In this document: positions 51,443 through 59,352 of the stretch, piece by piece | Layout of the letters: each line of letters begins with the position of its first letter | Numbering within the stretch: position 1 is the stretch's first letter | Assembly (NCBI GenBank): GCA_947252975.1 | Contig: CAMXWX010000001.1 | Coordinates: 46,138 to 110,137, forward strand | Direction of reading: 5' to 3' | DNA from: an uncultured Gardnerella sp. | Lineage (GTDB): Bacteria > Actinomycetota > Actinomycetes > Actinomycetales > Bifidobacteriaceae | Length of the DNA stretch: 64,000 nucleotides | Notes under the pieces: model-generated | Seen by the model: only the letters and a program-made list of their open reading frames with translations | What the model was told of the DNA's origin: nothing | The model's database searches: none | Made by a program: the position numbers and the translations under genes

Positions 51443-52756
51443 TTACTCCGCTTTGCTTGCACAAATAAGAACATGATTATTTTTAGAATCGGTAGTTGCA
51501 ATAATCCTAGTGTTTCCACCGTCTTTTAACTTAAGCCTTTTCTTTAAGTCGTTTACGCTTAGTGGAAAATTGTATGTTGCAATATTTGCGTAAGTTATTT
51601 TAGAAAGAGCTTTACTGATTTCTTTTTTGTTTAAGCTGCAAATATTATTTATTTTCCAAATGTTTCCAGGAAAATCTGATTTATATTCGCAAGATATAAA
51701 AACGTGGCTGTTGCTTGCGATTTGAAACACGTTGTATTTAGAGCTTAAAATCTTAAAACATCCCGACTTCATAATTGAAGAATTTGGCTCATAGGCATAT
51801 TTAGCGCAGTTTTTCCAATCTCTTATTGAATCATTTGAGTTTTGCTCGCTTTTTATGTGTGATTCTTGCGATTCTTGCGTCTCTTGCGCTTCTTCTACTT
51901 TATTTAAGTCTGGATTGTATTTTGCGTTAAAAACGGTTACTGAATCGTTGTTTGCGCAATAAACTTCAATATGCGAATGCATGTTTGAGTCTAATACTAA
52001 AAGCAGCTCTTTGCACTCGTTATTGTGTGAAACAATGTGTACTTGACTAACGTTTCCACAAAAGTCGCAAACAGCTTTTCTCCAATCAAGCATTGGAGAT
52101 AGTTTAATAATCACAAATTTTGCTACTTGCAGCATGCGTTGTTTTAGCTCTAAAACATTAGGTGTGCAATCTTTAATCGCGTACGTTCTAGCTCCACTTT
52201 TATCTCGTCTTGCTGGGTCAATATAAATAATCGTTGCGTAGTCTACTTTTTCTAGCACTTCTACGCTTGTTGAGTTTACGCATTGAACATTGTTTAAGCG
52301 CATAACAGTCATATTGTGCTGGCTTATGGCCGATAGTTCTTCTTGAGTTTCTACGCAAATGGCTTTGCAAAACTCTTGGCTCATAATTGCGCAATCTACT
52401 CCAAATCCGCCAGTTAAGTCGATTAGAGTTGTTTTGCACTTATCAATATTGTTGTTTTTTATAAGACGATTTGCGATGCGTGCTTTATATTGCGCGGTTG
52501 CTTGCGACGAGCACTGTTCCATAGAAATATGTGATGGGTAAATAACTTGATTGTTTTTATACCACATTGGCAGTTTTGTTTTTGCAATCTGCTTTCCGCT
52601 TATTTGATTAACAGCAAAAGCAACATTCACGTTTGGGTTATTAGACGCTTTTAGTGCAGCTTCTTTTGGGTTTGTGTTTTGATTTTGAAGAATAAAATCA
52701 ATAGTTTGCTGATTTTGATCTTGTAGTTGTTTTGTGTGAATGTTGTTAGATTGCAT
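51443..52756 (-). CDS. SAM-dependent methyltransferase with THUMP-like domain
   Basis: 437 residues. SAM motif TTLIDLTGGFGVDC, CVETQEELSAISQHN, and the acidic motif YIDPARRDKSGARTY are seen in the class I methyltransferases of the THUMP-like group. The C-terminal 100 residues (FPGNIWKI, LSVNDLKKRLKLKDGG) match the THUMP-like domain. An RNA base substrate is likely but not known. About 60 residues around 290-320 are Gln/Glu/Ser-rich and probably disordered. It reads away from a cluster of DnaA boxes that occupies its upstream region. Confidence 0.82.
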   Translation of the reverse strand: MQSNNIHTKQLQDQNQQTIDFILQNQNTNPKEAALKASNNPNVNVAFAVNQISGKQIAKTKLPMWYKNNQVIYPSHISMEQCSSQATAQYKARIANRLIKNNNIDKCKTTLIDLTGGFGVDCAIMSQEFCKAICVETQEELSAISQHNMTVMRLNNVQCVNSTSVEVLEKVDYATIIYIDPARRDKSGARTYAIKDCTPNVLELKQRMLQVAKFVIIKLSPMLDWRKAVCDFCGNVSQVHIVSHNNECKELLLVLDSNMHSHIEVYCANNDSVTVFNAKYNPDLNKVEEAQETQESQESHIKSEQNSNDSIRDWKNCAKYAYEPNSSIMKSGCFKILSSKYNVFQIASNSHVFISCEYKSDFPGNIWKINNICSLNKKEISKALSKITYANIATYNFPLSVNDLKKRLKLKDGGNTRIIATTDSKNNHVLICASKAE

Positions 52757-52804
52757 AATTCTATTTTTAATTAAGGTTTAGAGAAAGTCACAATTTTCCA
52801 AAAA

Positions 52805-52945
52805 TGTGGATAACTTTTATACACTTGTTAACATGGCTAAAAATGCAGAGTTATCAACGATTGTGTATAACAATGTGGATAACTTATTTAGATATACCCA
52901 TGTTATACCCAGGTTATGCACATTTATGTCCACAATTGTGGAGAA
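52805..52945. other. Off-origin cluster of DnaA boxes
   Basis: In the 214-bp gap between the rhomboid and methyltransferase genes: perfect TGTGGATAA at 52805-52813 and 52874-52882; one-mismatch TGTGTATAA (52862-52870), TTATGCACA (52914-52922) and TGTGGAGAA (52937-52945); weaker forms at 52817, 52851, 52903 and 52927. The cluster is about 23 kb from the dnaA-dnaN origin. It could be a titration or reactivation site or a DnaA-controlled promoter. Confidence 0.75.
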
Positions 52946-52970
52946 CTACACGCGTGTAATTTAACGCTAT

Positions 52971-53672
52971 TTATTGCAAACAGAATGCGCTTATTGCCAG
53001 AAGAACAATAAGTATTAGTAAAGAGTAAACAGCAAATCGCTCATTAAAAGATGCTTTTTTAAGAAGAGGATTATTAGTGCCAAGTAAAGCAGACAGAACT
53101 ATTCCAGTAACAATTCCACCAATATGAGCTTGCCAAGCAATATTTTGAACCAAAAGAGGCATTGCAAGCGTTAGGCCAATCCAAATTAAAGTTCCATTAA
53201 CACTTTCGCCAAGTCGCCATTGCGCAACCAAAAGAGCGCCAATAAGACCCATAATCGCTCCCGAAGCCCCATAAGCTGCAATCACCCAGTCTTGTGTAAG
53301 CTTTGAGTAAAGTAGAGTTGCAACGCATCCACCAAGCCCACTAATAGCGTATAAGAAAAAGAACTTCCATTTACCAAAGAATCTCTCAAGCTCTACGCCA
53401 AGCGAATACAAGCAAATCATGTTAAAAAGAATGTGCGTAAGTTCTGGCGCGTGAACAAACATAGACGTAAACCAAGTCCAGCTTGCTTTTGTAATCAAAA
53501 ATGGCGCAAAAGCAGTATTTTCAACAAATAGTTGATATGCGCTTGGCAAAAAAGTGTGAAGAATCATCTCAATAATCCACACAAACACGCAAATGTAGAT
53601 AATTGAATACGTTGCGGTTTTGCAATTAGTTTTAAAGCGCTTAACAATAGTGTTTATGTCAAAATTGTTCAT
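52971..53672 (-). CDS. Rhomboid-family intramembrane serine protease
   Basis: 233 residues with six or seven membrane helices. Catalytic Ser in AAYGASGAIMGLIG and catalytic His in WQAHIGGIVTG; the helix-1 element FTSMFVHAPELTHILFNM with the conserved H-NM is also present. It cleaves membrane proteins within the bilayer; the substrate is unknown. Start at 53672 with no rival. Its downstream end abuts the DnaA-box cluster. Confidence 0.93.
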   Translation of the reverse strand: MNNFDINTIVKRFKTNCKTATYSIIYICVFVWIIEMILHTFLPSAYQLFVENTAFAPFLITKASWTWFTSMFVHAPELTHILFNMICLYSLGVELERFFGKWKFFFLYAISGLGGCVATLLYSKLTQDWVIAAYGASGAIMGLIGALLVAQWRLGESVNGTLIWIGLTLAMPLLVQNIAWQAHIGGIVTGIVLSALLGTNNPLLKKASFNERFAVYSLLILIVLLAISAFCLQ

Positions 53673-53808
53673 AAAATAACATTATCTAATTGCATACACA
53701 AATTTGCATACATAAGTAGCAACCATAATGGTCATTAAAAATGTTTTGTAAGATTTATGGTGTTTTGTGCATAAAAATATAATAAAAAGATGCAAGTGTT
53801 AAAAAAAA

Positions 53809-53840
53809 TCACTATTATAGTGAATACACGAGTAAACTCG
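53809..53840. promoter_or_regulatory. Two palindromes upstream of the small membrane protein gene
   Basis: TCACTA-TTA-TAGTGA (53809-53823) and CGAGT-AA-ACTCG (53829-53840), perfect and separated by five bases, about 50 bp before the ATG at 53891. Their place fits an operator or leader structure. Confidence 0.45.
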
Positions 53841-53890
53841 ATACAAACGTTGACTTGGACGAGCAGGTCAGCTTAACGAAAGGAGCCATC

Positions 53891-54103
53891 ATGGAGAACA
53901 GGTCCTCTGGCGGTTGGAAGTTCTTTGCACTGCTCTTTGGAGCACTGCTCGCAGGTATTGCAGCATTGTATGTTTACAAGCAGCATAATCCTGATTACGA
54001 TCCATGGGAGCAGCCATGGGAGAACAGCTCTTCGCCAATTAACATAGGCGCAGAAAAAGAAGATAAGGAAGAATCTGAAGCAGCTAAGGCAGTTGAGGCT
54101 TAG
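53891..54103 (+). CDS. Small single-span membrane protein of unknown function
   Basis: 70 residues from ATG 53891, chosen for AAAGGAG 7-8 nt upstream; the longer frame from 53855 lacks a ribosome site. One membrane helix (about 10-30, FFALLFGALLAGIAALYVY), then a Trp/Pro/Asp-rich motif YDPWEQPWENSS and an acidic Lys/Glu/Ala tail. I do not recognise a characterised family, though the pattern looks conserved among bifidobacterial relatives. Strong ribosome site, two palindromes upstream and a strong terminator downstream indicate a real, probably well-expressed gene. Confidence 0.75.
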   Translation: MENRSSGGWKFFALLFGALLAGIAALYVYKQHNPDYDPWEQPWENSSSPINIGAEKEDKEESEAAKAVEA

Positions 54104-54142
54104 TTAGAATTAAAATTCTTATACTCAAATCTTTAGCTATAT

Positions 54143-54192
54143 AAGGTGTGAAGTATTGCACTCGTAGTGCATAGCTTCACACCTTATTTTTA
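54143..54192 (+). terminator. Strong terminator of the small membrane protein gene
   Basis: AAGGTGTGAAG (54143-54153) pairs with CTTCACACCTT (54175-54185), inner stem TGCACT/AGTGCA, then ATTTTTATTTT. Confidence 0.9.
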
Positions 54193-54228
54193 TTTTGATA
54201 GTCGTTTTTTAGTCATTTTTATAAATAA

Positions 54229-54264
54229 AAAAGCTGTGACCAACAAACGCTAGTCACAGCTTTT
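54229..54264 (-). terminator. Terminator of glgP
   Basis: AAAAGCTGTGAC (54229-54240) pairs with GTCACAGCTTTT (54253-54264), with T tracts on the minus strand after the stem; 32 bp beyond the glgP stop. Confidence 0.85.
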
Positions 54265-54295
54265 ATTAAAGCAATATTAAAATGCTTTTACATAA

Positions 54296-56779
54296 TTATT
54301 CGGCAATTGGAAGAGCGCCAGTGTGCCAAATGCGATCGAGGTAATCTTCGATAGAGCGATCAGAAGAGAAGTAACCAGAGTTGGCTACGTTCAACACAGC
54401 CATGCGTGCCCACTTCATAGGATCGCGGTAAGTTTCCTCAATTTGAGCTTGAATATCCATGTAAGAGCTAAAGTCAGCCATTGCCATGAAGTAATCGTGA
54501 GTAAGCCAATCGTTGACGAGTGGCTCATACACGCTCTTGTCGCCGTTGGAGAATGTACCGTCAGCAACCATGTCTACAGCTGTCTTCAAGCGAGGATCGG
54601 ACTCGTAGTACTTGCGGGAGCCGCCGTGATCGTAGCCTTCAGCGTAGAGCTTCTCAACCTCGTCAACAGTCATGCCGAAGAGGAAGAAGTTCTCAGCGCC
54701 AACGCGTTCACGAATCTCAACGTTTGCACCGTCGAGAGTACCAACAGTCAAAGCGCCGTTCAAAGCGAACTTCATGTTACCAGTGCCAGATGCTTCCTTA
54801 CCAGCTTGAGAAATCTGCTCATCCAAATCGGTTGCAGGAATCAAGTTCATAGCAAGTTCAATGTTGTAGTTCTCTGGGAAGAACACTGCAAGCTTGCCCT
54901 TGCATGCTGGATCGTTGTTTACAACGCGAGCAACATTGTTGATGAGCTGAATAGTAAGCTTTGCCATAGCATAGCCTGGAGCGGACTTAGCGCCGAAGAA
55001 CACGGTGCGTGGAAGCATCTTGTCTACGTCGATTGTGCCATTCTTGATTCCAGCATATGTGGAGATAACCTGGAGGATCTTCATGGACTGGCGCTTGTAC
55101 TCGTGCAAACGCTTAACAATGGTGTTAAACATAGTGTCTGGGTTGATTTCAAAGCCATACTTGTGCTTTGCAAAATCAACGAAGGCAAGCTTGTTCTCCT
55201 GCTTGACTTTAGCGAACTTCTTCACGAAGGATGGATCGTCAGCCAATGGCTTCAAACCTTCAAGAAGCTCCAAATCACCCTGCCATGCGTCGGTGCCCAA
55301 GCCCTCAGTAATAAGAGCAGACATGCGTGGGTTGCTCAAACGCACAAAGCGACGAGGAGTTACGCCGTTAGTAACATTCTTGAACTTATCTGGGTAAACG
55401 CTGGAGAAGTCCTTTAATGTAACATCCTTCAACAACTCAGAGTGAAGCTCAGCAACGCCATTAACGTAAGAGCCGCCGTAGGTAGCCAAGTAAGCCATGC
55501 GAACTACAGCACCTTCGCCATTTTCGTCGGCGTCGGTAGCAATGCGCATACGCTCAACCTGATCTTCGGAAACACCCTTGCTGCGAAGCTCGTTGCGGAA
55601 TTGCTCGCTAATGCCCTGAATAATCTCAAGGTGGCGTGGCAAAAGTTCGCCAATAAGCTTGGCTGGCCAAACTTCCAAAGCTTCTGGAAGAAGCGTGTGG
55701 CAAGTGTAGTTGAATGTCTTAGTAGTAATGCCCCAAGCGGTGTTCCAATCGTAGCCGTACTCGTCCATAAGAACGCGCATAAGCTCTGGAATACCAATAA
55801 CTGGGTGAGTATCGTTCAACTGGAAGTTGATCTTGCTTGGGAAGGTTGTAAGATCTGGCTTATCTTGACCAGGATAGAACACGCGAATAGCGTCGTGAAT
55901 AGAAGCAGCTACGAAGAAGTATTGCTGCTCAAGACGCAAAGCCTTGCCCTGTGGAGTGGAATCTTCTGGATAAAGAATCTTAGAAATGTTTTCTGCTTCA
56001 ACCTGTGGCTTAACAGCATCCAAGTACTCAGACTTGTTGAAGGTGAGCAAATCAAATTCGTCGTAAGACTTAGAAGTCCACAAGCGAAGAGTGTTTACGC
56101 GACCAGAGTTGTAGCCTGGAACCATGTAGTCAACTGGTACTGCGCGAACAGCCCATGCTGGCTTCCAAACGCGCTTGCCGTTTTCTTCAACAACTTCGCC
56201 GCCGAAGTTAACGCGCTGATCTCTGCCGTAGTCAACGTGACCCCATGGCTCTTCGTTGCTAAGCCAGTAATCAGGGGTTTCTACCTGCTTGCCCTGCTCG
56301 TCGAAGCGCTGCTTAAAAATGCCGTAACGATATTGGATGCCGTAGCCGAATGCTGGAACGCCGATAGAGGCGAGCGAGTCAATAAAGCAGGCTGCGAGAC
56401 GACCCAAACCGCCGTTACCTAAACCTGGCTCATACTCAGCATCGATAACATCTTTTGGCTCAAAACCAAGCTTTGTAACAGCCTTGTTGAACTGATCGGT
56501 AAGGCCAGCGTTAAGCAAAGCATTTTCAAGCTGCTTGCCCATTAAGAACTCTGCGCTTAAATAGCCAACAGCCTTTGTGTTTCCGTTAATCATGTCATGC
56601 TGTGTCTGCATCCAAGAGTCCATCAAATGACGACGGACAGCGGTAGCAGCGGCAACATACACATCAGCCGTAGTGGCCTGTTCTGGGGTGACACCCTGGG
56701 TGTACTTCAGATTTTCTTGAAGTTCTTTGGCAAATGCCGCCGCAGTAGTCTTGGCTTTAGGCGCGACGTGTTTAGTCAT
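54296..56779 (-). CDS. glgP: Glycogen/maltodextrin phosphorylase
   Basis: 827 residues, full length. GLGNGGLGRLAACF near 120, GYGIQYRYGIF, the substrate loop and the pyridoxal-phosphate site EASGTGNMKFALNGALTVGTLDGANVEI (by its ends EASGTGNMKF and GTLDGANVEI, the Lys binding the cofactor). Releases glucose-1-phosphate from alpha-1,4-glucans with phosphate; important for glycogen use by vaginal bifidobacteria. AAGGAG precedes the ATG. Codon use is strongly biased (C/G-ending in conserved positions), a sign of high expression. Monocistronic. Confidence 0.96.
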   Translation of the reverse strand: MTKHVAPKAKTTAAAFAKELQENLKYTQGVTPEQATTADVYVAAATAVRRHLMDSWMQTQHDMINGNTKAVGYLSAEFLMGKQLENALLNAGLTDQFNKAVTKLGFEPKDVIDAEYEPGLGNGGLGRLAACFIDSLASIGVPAFGYGIQYRYGIFKQRFDEQGKQVETPDYWLSNEEPWGHVDYGRDQRVNFGGEVVEENGKRVWKPAWAVRAVPVDYMVPGYNSGRVNTLRLWTSKSYDEFDLLTFNKSEYLDAVKPQVEAENISKILYPEDSTPQGKALRLEQQYFFVAASIHDAIRVFYPGQDKPDLTTFPSKINFQLNDTHPVIGIPELMRVLMDEYGYDWNTAWGITTKTFNYTCHTLLPEALEVWPAKLIGELLPRHLEIIQGISEQFRNELRSKGVSEDQVERMRIATDADENGEGAVVRMAYLATYGGSYVNGVAELHSELLKDVTLKDFSSVYPDKFKNVTNGVTPRRFVRLSNPRMSALITEGLGTDAWQGDLELLEGLKPLADDPSFVKKFAKVKQENKLAFVDFAKHKYGFEINPDTMFNTIVKRLHEYKRQSMKILQVISTYAGIKNGTIDVDKMLPRTVFFGAKSAPGYAMAKLTIQLINNVARVVNNDPACKGKLAVFFPENYNIELAMNLIPATDLDEQISQAGKEASGTGNMKFALNGALTVGTLDGANVEIRERVGAENFFLFGMTVDEVEKLYAEGYDHGGSRKYYESDPRLKTAVDMVADGTFSNGDKSVYEPLVNDWLTHDYFMAMADFSSYMDIQAQIEETYRDPMKWARMAVLNVANSGYFSSDRSIEDYLDRIWHTGALPIAE

Positions 56780-57022
56780 ATTTGACTCCTTGTGCCGTGA
56801 ATAATATATTTACCTAAAATGTGCGAATAGCAACCCTTGATTATGCTGGTTGTAGCCGCGCCAAATTGCACTTAACAAGACGGTACGCGGCAATGCACAC
56901 GTTTTCATTGTTGATGATACCACAACCCCAAACCCTTATTAATAATTATTCACAATATGACTTTTATAAAACAACATTAAAATCGCAAATAATACTTAGA
57001 CAATTCGTGAGATAATTCAAAT
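56780..57022. promoter_or_regulatory. Divergent control region, glgP / sterol-carrier-family gene
   Basis: 243 bp with no ORF of merit. The part near glgP includes GTGCGAATAGCAACC and a GC-rich stretch around 56870-56900 with GTACGCGGCAATGCACACG; the half near the right gene is AT-rich. No clear palindrome was found. Confidence 0.3.
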
Positions 57023-57487
57023 ATGGCTGTTATACGAGAAGCGGATATAAGTGGCGCTAAAAAATCGTTTGAAACGTGGGTAAATAGTGCAAAATCTTAT
57101 ATAAATTCTATGAAAATAGATTCTACGAACAATAAAAAAGATTTGTGCTGCATAAACACAAGCGAAATAGGCGTTAGCGTAAACGATGAAGCAATGGCTG
57201 TTAGATACTCGCTTTATGTGCTAGAGCATATAGCTCCAGGATGCGCTGTAGAGGTAAGAGTGGCGCCTTGGGGAGCTGTAAAAATCTTAGAAGGACCACA
57301 TTCAGATCCGCATAATTTAACACCGCCAGATGTTATAGAACTTGACCCAGATGTTTGGTTGCGACTTTCTTGCGCAATAACAAAATGGGATTACGAGCAG
57401 CAAATTGGGAATATAAGCGCAGTTGGAGAGCGAGACGATTTAAGCAATTTGCTGCCCGAACTTACAAAAGCTCTTTTTAATAATTAA
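57023..57487 (+). CDS. Sterol-carrier-family protein
   Basis: 154 residues. The actinobacterial SCP-like pattern is clear: MAVRYSLYVLEHIAPGCAVEVRVAPWGAVKILEGPHS (by parts AVRYSL, GCAVEVRVAPWGAV, EGP), then TPPDVIELDPDVWLRLSCAITKWD. It probably binds a hydrophobic ligand or acts like the maleylpyruvate isomerase-associated SCP domain; role unknown. It converges on the DUF3073 gene with a 77-bp gap carrying no clear terminator. Confidence 0.8.
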   Translation: MAVIREADISGAKKSFETWVNSAKSYINSMKIDSTNNKKDLCCINTSEIGVSVNDEAMAVRYSLYVLEHIAPGCAVEVRVAPWGAVKILEGPHSDPHNLTPPDVIELDPDVWLRLSCAITKWDYEQQIGNISAVGERDDLSNLLPELTKALFNN

Positions 57488-57564
57488 TGCTAACTAAGGG
57501 TATTTGCCTACATGCTTATCTACATATAGAATTAAGCGTTCTTGTGCAAATTCTTGTGCAAAAA

Positions 57565-57990
57565 TTACTTGTTCTTATGCATAAAACTAGGCATAGGCAT
57601 AGGAATGTGATGATGAACAACGCCAGAATTGCTAGACGACTTGTCTTTAGTAGCGGCCTGAGCGGCAGACTGAGCAGCCCACTCGGCGTAGTCGTCTAAA
57701 TCGTCATCTCCACTCGAAACGGAATCATGCAAGCTACCAACACTATCATTACCAGCATTAGTGTTGGTGTCTTTAGAATCATCTTCTACAGATAAGCTTT
57801 CGGAATCATCTTGATTATCTAGATAATCCTCATTCTTGTAGCTATCAGATTCAAACGGATCGAAGGATCCTTGACCAGGCTCGTGAGTATTAAGCTCTTT
57901 AGCAAGCTCGTCGTAATCCGTATCGGTCGTCAGGTATTTGAGCTTACGGGCAATTTTCTGTTGCTTTGCCTTCTGTCGTCCGCGGCCCAT
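57565..57990 (-). CDS. DUF3073 protein
   Basis: 141 residues. The conserved start MGRGRQKAKQQKIARKLKYL and YDELAKEL defines DUF3073; the rest is acidic, Ser/Asp-rich and probably disordered, ending in a Gln/Ala segment and a short His/Met/Pro tail. Cytosolic, basic N-terminus suggests nucleic-acid binding; function unknown. GAGGGGG precedes the ATG. Confidence 0.88.
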   Translation of the reverse strand: MGRGRQKAKQQKIARKLKYLTTDTDYDELAKELNTHEPGQGSFDPFESDSYKNEDYLDNQDDSESLSVEDDSKDTNTNAGNDSVGSLHDSVSSGDDDLDDYAEWAAQSAAQAATKDKSSSNSGVVHHHIPMPMPSFMHKNK

Positions 57991-58145
57991 CTGACCCCCT
58001 CTAATTTACCGAAACAATCAATTCATCACACAAGAGCGTACCACTTTGCCGCAACAGAGTATATTGTCTGAGTGAACTTTTACCATAAAAGCCATATTTT
58101 AGGCGTAAAAATCGCAAGAAAAATTGCGTGTGTAAGGAGTTAGAA

Positions 58146-59237
58146 ATGGCAGAAGAAGCACAGGTTACAGCTTCTGGAAACGAGATAAGCGCAAGCTTTG
58201 TGGCAGCTCAAAAACGTTCAGACGCAACGCTTGAGAAGCTAAAAGCAAATCCTAGCTCCTTTACAATGCTTACGGGAGATAGGCCAACAGGAAGACTTCA
58301 CTTAGGTCATTACTTTGGTTCGATTCGCGAGCGTGTCGCAATGCAAAATCTTGGCGTAAACACAAACGTGATTATTGCAGACTATCAGGTGATTACGGAT
58401 AGAGACACTGTTGAGCGCGTAGAAGATAACGTGCTAAACCTTGTTCTTGACTACATGGCTGCTGGAATTGACCCTAAGAAAACCATGATTTTTACGCACT
58501 CCGCTGTGCCTGCAGAAAACCAGCTTATGCTGCCATTCTTGTCTTTAGTTACAGAAGCCGAATTGCATAGAAATCCTACTGTTAAAGCCGAAATGGAAGC
58601 TTCTGGTCATGCCTTAACAGGACTTTTGCTTACATACCCAGTGCATCAAGCTTGCGATATTCTGTTTTGCAAAGCAAATGTTGTGCCAATTGGCAAAGAT
58701 AATTTGCCGCATATTGAGATTACGCGCACGATTGCTCGCAGATTTAATGAGAGATACGCAAAGAAGAATCCTGTTTTTCCAGAGCCAGCTGCAATTCTTT
58801 CGGATACGCCAGAAATCCCAGGATTAGACGGCCGCAAGATGAGCAAGTCTTACGGAAACTCGATTATGCTTGGCGCAAGTGCAGAAGAAACAGCAAAGCT
58901 GATTAAGAAGAGTCCAACTGATTCTGAGCGCACAATTACTTTTGACCCAGTGGCTCGTCCGCAAGTTTCTGCGCTTTTGACTACTGCTGGTTTGGTTACA
59001 GGCAGAGATCCAAAAGATATTGCGCAAGAAATCGGCAACGCGGGCGCAGGAGCACTAAAAGCGTACGTTATTGAATCTGTAAACAACTTCCTTGCTCCAC
59101 ACCGCCAGCGTAGAGCGGAATTGGCCAAAGATATGGATTCAATTCGAGATATTTTGCATGATGGAAATGCGCGAGCTGCTGCGATTGCACAAGAAACACT
59201 TGATCAAGTACGCGAAGCAATGAATATGAAGTATTGA
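58146..59237 (+). CDS. trpS: Tryptophan-tRNA ligase
   Basis: 363 residues from ATG 58146 with AAGGAG 6 nt upstream (58134-58139); the earlier ATG at 58128 lacks one. Class I aminoacyl-tRNA synthetase: HIGH-type motif TGRLHLGHYFG, the Trp-specific region TGLLLTYPVHQACDIL and KMSKS (GRKMSKSYGN). It charges tRNA-Trp. The chain has a 30-residue N-terminal extension over the minimal enzyme. Followed by a strong terminator. Confidence 0.96.
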   Translation: MAEEAQVTASGNEISASFVAAQKRSDATLEKLKANPSSFTMLTGDRPTGRLHLGHYFGSIRERVAMQNLGVNTNVIIADYQVITDRDTVERVEDNVLNLVLDYMAAGIDPKKTMIFTHSAVPAENQLMLPFLSLVTEAELHRNPTVKAEMEASGHALTGLLLTYPVHQACDILFCKANVVPIGKDNLPHIEITRTIARRFNERYAKKNPVFPEPAAILSDTPEIPGLDGRKMSKSYGNSIMLGASAEETAKLIKKSPTDSERTITFDPVARPQVSALLTTAGLVTGRDPKDIAQEIGNAGAGALKAYVIESVNNFLAPHRQRRAELAKDMDSIRDILHDGNARAAAIAQETLDQVREAMNMKY

Positions 59238-59306
59238 TTAATTCTTGCTTGATAAAGCTTTCTTGATTGCATATTTTGATTGCATGCAAATAGAACGCGC
59301 ATAAAT

Positions 59307-59334
59307 AAAACGCCCAGTAGTAGCTGGGCGTTTT
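59307..59334. terminator. Bidirectional terminator, trpS / thrE
   Basis: AAAACGCCCAG (59307-59317) pairs perfectly with CTGGGCGTTTT (59324-59334), with T tracts on both strands between converging genes. Confidence 0.92.
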
Positions 59335-59352
59335 ATGTTTATTAGCTTATGA

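Noticed and set aside
54323-56422. Long plus-strand reading frames (364 and 326 codons) opposite glgP
   Set aside because: They result from the strong codon bias of glgP; no domain or start signal is seen and both lie wholly inside the phosphorylase gene.
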